Shown: positions 59,301-64,000 of the stretch, one piece after another
Position numbering within the stretch: the first letter of the stretch is position 1
Layout: each line of letters begins with the position of its first letter
Assembly (NCBI GenBank): GCA_037954325.1
Contig: JBBMNZ010000019.1
Location: forward strand, 11,374,501-11,438,500
Length of the DNA: 64,000 nucleotides
Reading direction: 5' to 3'
From: Fistularia commersonii
Taxonomy: Eukaryota > Chordata > Actinopteri > Syngnathiformes > Fistulariidae
Made by a program: the position numbers and the translations under genes
Notes under the pieces: generated by a model
Seen by the model: the letters and a program-made list of their open reading frames with translations, nothing else
Databases searched by the model: none
What the model was told of the DNA's origin: nothing

Positions 59301-61542
59301 TAATCTGCTCAAAGTTTACCTGTCGGGCAGAAGAGGAAGACAGGTGGTTCACCCAGGAACCGGTAAATCTCATTTGTTACTGTCACCTGAGCGTGGGCGA
59401 ATGAGGTGAAGGCCTCACTGTCCGCCTGACACATGGAGTGATCGATGTCGTCGAACAGGATGGCGAACGCCTGGCAACCGAGATCTGAGACCTGAAACCA
59501 GAAGGGCACACGGTTACACAGGGTCCTACTCCATAGATAGTGTGCGTGTGCATGCGTGTGTATGTGTGTGTGTGTATGTGTGTTACGGGCCTGTCTCAGT
59601 TTGCGTTTGAGCAGGGTCAAGTCGCAGGACGAGGAGAAAACGATGTCCTGACCAGGGGAGAGAGCGTAAACAAACCTCAGGCCTCTGGACTGGGCCTCCA
59701 CTATCAGAGTACGCAGCTGTCCTGGAAGCGGAAGAGAGGTATGAATGATCGAGAACGAGCGACTTGGCTGTGTCAGTCTCAACAAAATATCACTAAAAAC
59801 TTTCAGTCTGGGATTTAAAACTGCTTGTAAATCTCTTTTCAATGTCATTCATGGCAGGCAAGTATAATATAAATAGCAATGCCCCGACTTGAATGGCACT
59901 CTGTCCCCCCCCCCACCGTTGATGACTTACAGCAGTGGTCCCCAAACTTTTTATCACCGAGGACGGGGGGATATGCGGTACACGTAGATTGTTTATAATT
60001 GTTTATAATTGTCTATAATCAATCGTATTCTTGGGGAATGGAGATAAAGAAAGCGAAGGATTTTAAGTACTGTCCAGAGCTATGGAGAGTGGGGAGAAGA
60101 GGGGAAGGAGCGTAAATGTGTATGAGCAGGTTGGAACAGGTGGAGAAAAGTGTGATAAAAGAGTATCATCAAGAATGAAGGGAAAGGTGAGGAAGACTGA
60201 GCAGCAGACATGGAAATGCTGATGTTTCTTTGGGAATAAGAAGTACGTCAAGGATCAGGAACAAGTCCTTCAGAGAGGCAGCACGTGTTAGATGTTCTGG
60301 AGATTAAGTAAGATTGAGATGGTTTGGACATGGACAGAGGAGGAATGATGAAGATCTGGGTAAGAAGGATGTTGAGGTTGGAGCTGCCAGGCAGGAGAAC
60401 GAGAAGAACAAAGAGGAGATTTATGGATGGAGGGAAAGAGAACATGGAGTTGAGAGAGAAGAGTGAGTGAAGTGGATGCAGAGGAGAGGGGTTAGATGGA
60501 GGCAGGCGACTGGCTAGTAATTATCAGTTACATATGAGGGACAGCAATACACATGGTGTAATGATCCCCATAATTTTTTGGGCGGCACTGATCTTGACTG
60601 CTGGTGTAGTTTATAGTTTTATTTGCAACCATTGAAAACGAAACGTAAAAACGACAACCACCGTAAGAGGGGGATCATTACAGTAAGAGCTTGTGCCCCA
60701 TTACGGGTTCATATCAAAAGTAGAAAAATAAAACTTCACATAGAGGATGACGTGACTTTCTTTAGTAAGTGCTCGTGCGATACAACCGTTTTTCCGGCGG
60801 AAGTAAGAAAATAAAATCCTCTTACCAAAATAAAATATCAAATTCGGAAAACACAATCAAACAATTTACCTAAAATAATAACACATTTCAGGTGGTTATT
60901 TACACATGGACTGCAAGGTAACACGGAGGTGATTTTCATGCTTTCCAACAGTTACAGCCGCTATTTCTTTGCTTAGGTTCTAGATGGGTGAGTCAATAAG
61001 CGATAAAGCCACTCTCCATTCAAGTCATTAATAACTTAAAGAAACATTCTCCCATGTCTCTCTTTTTCTCTCTTTCTCTCTCACACACTCACACACACAC
61101 ACACACACTCAGAGGCGTACTGTGTTTCAAATATTGTTTCATCCACGGGCTATTTTTACAAAAATCCCAGGTTCCCCCAGCTGCTCTGAGCAGCTGTGAG
61201 AACACCCCGGTCCGTTGCATAACTTAGTCCTCTCTCTCAATATATACATAATGTATTGAGTTGTAGTCGTCGGGTGAGGTCGGCGTACTTTAAATAGCGT
61301 TTGCACCTGCACTCTTGGGAAATAATATGTGCGCTATGTCAGGTCAAATGTAAAATCTTAATCATGTGAATCTTTATAACTCATAGTTAATATTTTAATA
61401 GGGATCCGCAAGGACAGGACAGGAAAAGATGTTTTAATTCTCACCCTCTTCTTCGGGAGAGTAGACCTCTCTCCACAGCAGTCTGTGCTTCAGGTCATCT
61501 TTTGGACCGTACAGGTAGGTGTTCAAGCCCCACTGCTGCATC
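51308..61542 (-). CDS. oga-like: Protein O-GlcNAcase-like (divergent OGA paralogue), 5' end missing
   Basis: Fourteen exons on the minus strand join in phase to about 753 residues ending in TGA. OGA removes O-linked GlcNAc from Ser/Thr of nuclear and cytosolic proteins. The GH84 domain begins at WGLNTYLYGPKDD and keeps the catalytic pair in LLFDDIDH, the TEYCG and WDNLHANDYD motifs. A helical stalk region (HYLPHEHGPSAQ ... VDEWRGRA ... YDLYPYVWD) follows, then the C-terminal acetyltransferase-like domain (EYSFVLEDEMG, FCEVQPTDRQ). The first exon, with the GFYGRPW region, must lie beyond base 64000. Identity to human OGA looks only moderate (for example about half in the exon at 59591-59721), so I read it as the teleost paralogue (annotated in fish as O-GlcNAcase-like, mgea5l), not oga itself. 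One intron has a GC donor. Confidence 0.93.
51588..51747 (-). CDS. oga-like: oga-like exon
   Basis: DLIQLMEEDQGEYPDSLLYH then FPSQLRLDALPELVDVSVSR and LLAALKAN. It matches [20 protein letters not shown] of human OGA. It exits in phase 1 at GTGAGG. Confidence 0.95.
51748..53508 (-). other. oga-like: oga-like intron, 1.8 kb
   Basis: It contains a (CA)n tract at 53275-53312 and a dispersed-repeat fragment at about 52950-53095 (TTATCCTGCACTCTGGGTTG). No coding sequence was seen. Confidence 0.8.
53509..53698 (-). CDS. oga-like: oga-like exon: acetyltransferase-like core
   Basis: CLALCPEYSFVLEDEMGVCG then VLGVLDVRTFAKRCQASWLP and MRDKYPP. It aligns with [20 protein letters not shown] of human OGA; this domain in vertebrates is regarded as a pseudo-acetyltransferase. 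It exits in phase 0. Confidence 0.96.
53803..53894 (-). CDS. oga-like: oga-like exon
   Basis: VELYRMVRQLHLRTQGGQES then SSVHPDVIGD; matches the SVYKICREMYDDG ... DLIGD region. It exits in phase 2. Confidence 0.93.
54233..54337 (-). CDS. oga-like: oga-like exon
   Basis: MLLPIGSNSELFTHPPPLFP then TSRLYNIRPYHNKDK, leading into the acetyltransferase-like domain. 35 codons, phase 0 on both sides, so it is a skippable unit. Confidence 0.95.
54419..54504 (-). CDS. oga-like: oga-like exon
   Basis: CGKTTGADLLGVEAEPWVF then KGGVSGEVQ. EPWVFKGG matches EPWAFRGG of human OGA. It exits in phase 0 at GTAGGG. Confidence 0.94.
54621..54764 (+). repeat. Imperfect tandem duplication of about 72 nt
   Basis: Two adjacent copies share GTTCATTGAG.TACTGA, TCATT.(G/C)TTTTGTGAG and GG.TACTGTGAGC. 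The first starts near 54621, the second near 54694. Confidence 0.7.
56265..56316 (+). repeat. (TAATA)n pentanucleotide array
   Basis: About ten copies of the same unit seen at 50770-50874, preceded by looser ATACA/TACTA repeats from about 56180. Confidence 0.93.
56456..56630 (-). CDS. oga-like: oga-like exon: stalk
   Basis: VDEWRGRASRFLSLCEDIAQ and GANRAVLYDLYPYVWDLRN, then FICWLG. It aligns with the EEWRSRAAKF ... YDMYSYVWDI region of human OGA. It exits in phase 1. Confidence 0.96.
56764..57224 (-). CDS. oga-like: oga-like large exon: disordered linker and stalk start
   Basis: This exon encodes 153 codons. The first two thirds are low-complexity Ser/Pro/Gly/Lys-rich sequence without the long acidic linker of human OGA. 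The last third matches the stalk: LLVGLHYLPHEHGPSAQKLL then LTWLKSN. The frame was checked from the acceptor at 57224 to the conserved stalk. It exits in phase 0 at GTCAGA. Confidence 0.92.
57300..57386 (-). CDS. oga-like: oga-like exon after GH84
   Basis: EECEYCPDRALSAALHDWME then ELNQPLQA. It matches the human segment around YSPQMALKLALTEWLQEF. Phase 1 on both sides. Confidence 0.92.
57829..58098 (-). CDS. oga-like: oga-like exon: end of GH84 domain
   Basis: SKVISRKLSVDCLGEVE, LIWDNLHANDYDSRRLFLGP and NPNCEFEANYIPLHTLGSWY. The Trp, Asn and Asp of WDN..ANDYD match substrate-binding residues. It exits in phase 1 at GTACGG after a short basic GKEERK tail. Confidence 0.96.
58180..58340 (-). 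mobile_element. LINE 3' fragment, RTE/Expander-like
   Basis: On + it reads CATCCTCTTCTCTCATACCA, CATAAATCTCCTC and TCCTCCTGTCTGGCATCTCC, parallel to 9900-10020. It lies in the 1.0-kb oga-like intron, in the sense orientation of that gene. Confidence 0.7.
58345..58620 (+). repeat. Degenerate LINE 3' tail (L2/Maui-like)
   Basis: It shares the TTAAGAATAGACTTAAAA start and the ATATCCCATGATGTATTTCTC block with 13408-13918. It directly follows the LINE fragment, suggesting nested insertions. Confidence 0.5.
59136..59234 (-). CDS. oga-like: oga-like exon
   Basis: EYCGSLCSPSISKSPYLQ and TIGEDLLPNITVIWT. The Tyr of EYCG matches an active-site Tyr of human OGA. It is separated from the preceding exon by an 85-nt intron. 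Confidence 0.95.
59320..59491 (-). CDS. oga-like: oga-like exon with catalytic Asp pair
   Basis: VSDLGCQAFAILFDDIDHSM: the adjacent Asp pair matches the catalytic residues of human OGA (D174/D175). The exon continues with FAHAQVTVTNEIYRFLGE and FLFCPT. It enters in phase 0 and exits in phase 1. Confidence 0.96.
59492..59590 (-). other. oga-like: 99-nt GC-AG intron, open in frame
   Basis: The donor is GCCCGT and the acceptor TTCTGGTTTCAG. The length is divisible by three and there is no in-frame stop, so a retained intron would add 33 residues rich in Thr-His just before the catalytic exon. The donor-side half is a CA-rich tract. Confidence 0.85.
59591..59721 (-). CDS. oga-like: oga-like exon with GC donor
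   Basis: QLRTLIVEAQSRGLRF then VYALSPGQDIVFSSS and LKRKLRQ. It ends in phase 0 after CAG; the next bases are GCCCGT, so the intron starts with GC. Using the GT four bases further on would break the frame. Confidence 0.9.
60020..60520 (+). mobile_element. LINE 3' portion, RTE/Expander-like
   Basis: GAGATGGTTTGGACATGGAC, GCTGCCAGGCAGGAG and CAAAGAGGAGATTTATGGAT are diagnostic of the same LINE as 9822-10625. It is antisense to the oga-like gene, in its 1.7-kb intron, and lacks the terminal CAGCCGAAAG. Confidence 0.78.
61445..61542 (-). CDS. oga-like: oga-like exon (first visible)
   Basis: This exon encodes MQQWGLNTYLYGPKDDLKHR and LLWREVYSPEEE. The Lys of GPKDD matches a substrate-contact Lys of human OGA. 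It enters needing two bases from a preceding exon and exits in phase 1 at GTGAGA. Confidence 0.93.
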
Positions 61543-64000
61543 CTACCGTGGGAAGACAGACAGCAGAGATGAAGAAGCAATCCGGCTTTTTGGGGGAGAA
61601 AGCGTTTACCCCTGAAAGCCTGCTGGTGAAGGAAGGAAAGACACATCTTTAACAAGACACATTCATTATCTTGCACTCAGGGCTGTGGGGCTGCGGGAAC
61701 CCACCCCTGGTGTCATTGGGCAAGAGTTGGGGTTCACCCTGGACACTCATGCATTCACATGAGCTAAACAGCCATTCAGGTGTCTGGCCAATTTAGGGGA
61801 CACGGGGAACATACTAACTCCATACTCCTGCCGGAATCGAATCAATAAGCACAGGATGCAACTGTGTCTCCTATTAAACACATAACACATGGAGCATAGC
61901 ATGGAGTGTAGAATGAAGAATATACAGTGGGGAGAACAAATCCAACTTACTGTCCAACCCATAGGTTACTTACATTTCATAACTGTAGACCTAATAAATA
62001 TTAACTCATGCATTAGTTTCCATCAGGATGTCAAGGAGTTGAATAAATCTCTATGTTAATGAAAAAAAAAAAATATATATATATACAGTATATCATGATG
62101 TATATTGTCACCTTCTTAAAATGACTACCCAAGTCATTTTTTAACTAAATTATTTATTTTGCATAAATCAACTTCTTATATGAACAGTTTTTTTGTGTTT
62201 TTTTGGAAAACTTGAAAAAATTTTACATACATACAAATATATACATACACACACACACACACATATATATATACATATAAATGAATACTGTCCCCTTCTT
62301 AACATTTTTTCAAGTGACGATATGTATTATGATATACTGTATATATTAATTCTTTTTTCTCATTACCATAGAGATTTATTCAATTTCTTGACATCCTGAC
62401 AGAAACTAATGCATGAGCTAATATCTATTGGGTCTACAGTTATGAAATGTAAGTAACCTATGGGTTGGACAGTAAGTTGGATTTGTTTTCTTTATTACAA
62501 TGCGTAGACACCATCAAGTACCCTTTGTAATGGGCATATATTTTCACAGAGGCCTTGAATTCTGATCTTTGGCATAATCGGATTATAATGATAATGAGTT
62601 AGTTTTTCATTCGACAGGACAGGTGAAGCACTGCAGAGCCGAGAGGGAGACAAAAACAGACGGGGGCAAATATTACAGGAGATCCACTGTATTGATCCTG
62701 CTGCTCTGCAAGCATGCTTAGTTACAGGAAATAAGCTCCTGAATTATAAATAGTGTATAGTACGATAAGTGAAACATTATCTGCATGAGAATGCATTTAC
62801 TCAATCGTACACAAAAACATCTCCCTCCGCTCGCCCAAAGCGGACAGGCCCGTCTATCTTGTCGAATTGTGGGTGGAGTGAGTTCTCTCCATCGCGACAT
62901 CACTTCCTGGACAGATGGTATGTAAGTCGCCTCCACAAGTGACTGCACACACGCACACACACTCACACACAAAAGCACACACATACATACATACGCTGTA
63001 CACACATCCACAGACGCACTCTGCCAAACTTACGCAATGCTCGGCTTTGTGAATCTCGCCCGCACTCGTGTCTGAAAAAAGGCCAGGCTATAAATAAAAA
63101 CCTGGAGCCCACACACTCAGCTGCAGCCTGGCATAGCGGGAAGTCAAATTCATCCCCAGACGTACTGCGAAGTGAAACTCTTTTCAGCACAACTTTTCTT
63201 TCCAAGCGGCACCCGAGCAGACGGTCCAGAAAATGGTCTCCGCTTATGTGGCGCTTTGAAAGCACAAGGTGTGACAACTAGGGTTGCATTCACCCGTTCA
63301 CTCACAAAAGAGCTATGTCTTGCCCAAGGGCACTAAGGCATACGGAATAAAACACCCCAGCCCCGCTTTTCTGCATCCCTATACTCGCCATAGCATTTCT
63401 CAGCACTAATGGATGAGGACGTCAGTGGGCCCATCTATCCCTGAACACAACTGCAGATGTTCATGACCCCTTTTGGATGGATTCTAACGGCTCTTCTAAT
63501 TTTAGAGTTGAATTTAGTGGAAAGTTGCAAATGCTGCCCTTTTATACTCACGATAATTATTACGAGTTATTTCCTCCCACATCTGAGTAAGTACCATGTA
63601 CTTTCAGAGCACATTTCACAGATGTAATACACAATCGGAATGGGCTGCACATTAAAAACAACCATTGAGTGACAAGCATAACAGAAATAGAGGTATAATC
63701 TGAATTAAAGATGAATAAGAAAAAAATTGCAGCTTGACAGCGATGCTTGAATACCCTTAATTGACTGCTTTGAGAGTTGATAAAAATGATATGATACAGT
63801 GTGATATTCTTGATTGGTATACTACATTAGAATAAAAAATGCACAAACCAGCTTACATAGGTGAAAATTAATTTCATTTGACAAAACACTAATAAATCAA
63901 AATAATACGATATATAATAATAATACTATAAATAATACTAATAAAATAAGATGGAATAAAAAAAAACCTTATTGCTTATTAAATGCCATCCGTGGAACGG
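61543..64000 (-). other. oga-like: Most 5' visible oga-like intron and upstream sequence
   Basis: No exon encoding the CGVVEGFYGRPW-type motif was found to the right edge. It contains a dispersed-repeat fragment (about 61655-61850), the foldback element below and a CA-rich stretch near 62943-62990. The ORF at 62963-63277 (minus) has no OGA similarity. Confidence 0.7.
61925..62496. mobile_element. Foldback/MITE element with arms of about 165 nt
   Basis: The left arm from 61925 (CAGTGGGGAGAACAAATCC, preceded by TA) and the reverse complement of the right arm ending near 62496 match almost continuously, through CATAGGTTACTTACATTTCA, ACTCATGCATTAGTTTC and GAATAAATCTCTATG, to the central AT-rich part. 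The left terminus resembles Tc1/mariner-type ends. The right terminus has decayed. Confidence 0.85.

Noticed and set aside
59935..60000. hAT-type terminal repeat (CAGTGGTCCCCAAAC)
   Set aside because: Only one end resembles such a terminus; no matching inverted end or 8-nt duplication was found.
62963..63277. Possible first coding exon of the O-GlcNAcase-like gene
   Set aside because: The 104-codon frame lacks the GFYGRPW-type motif, runs into a CA repeat and has no phase-compatible donor that I could support.

Overview
This window is vertebrate nuclear DNA, almost certainly from a ray-finned (teleost) fish. It has GT-AG split genes with long introns, many (CA)n/(TG)n microsatellites, teleost-type LINE and SINE fragments, a piggyBac remnant and Ty3/gypsy pieces. 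I cannot name the species.

Three protein-coding genes can be assembled exon by exon with phase-consistent junctions. (1) Bases 1-4386, + strand: the last four coding exons of a synaptotagmin-4-type gene (syt4), whose transmembrane exon lies left of the window. (2) Bases 25236-45807, + strand: a complete 8-exon urea transporter (slc14a2-like, 378 aa). (3) Bases 61542 down to 51308, - strand: 14 exons of an O-GlcNAcase-like gene (a divergent oga paralogue). Its N-terminal exon, with the first glycoside-hydrolase motif, lies right of the window. The transporter and the O-GlcNAcase gene converge tail to tail across 5.5 kb that contains a TTAA-flanked piggyBac-like element. Human SYT4 and the SLC14A urea transporters both lie on 18q12.3, so the syt4-slc14a2 neighbourhood looks like conserved linkage.

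Between syt4 and slc14a2 (about 4.6-25.2 kb) I find no gene. The stretch holds microsatellites (including a 92-nt alternating TG/CG tract), LINE pieces, a probable solo LTR, a decayed gypsy-type integrase and several copies of one dispersed teleost repeat. The long introns of slc14a2 and the O-GlcNAcase gene carry the same kinds of repeats, plus a foldback element with arms of about 165 nt in the most 5' visible O-GlcNAcase intron.

The most interesting signals concern RNA structure and splicing. A 123-nt syt4 intron carries facing (TG)n and (CA)n arms. Slc14a2 exon 3 is bracketed by (GT)8 and (AC)8 and could be skipped in frame. One O-GlcNAcase intron is 99 nt, begins with GC instead of GT, and is open in frame from end to end, immediately before the exon with the catalytic Asp pair. 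The three genes do not form a joint pathway; they act in vesicle trafficking, urea permeation and protein O-GlcNAc removal respectively.
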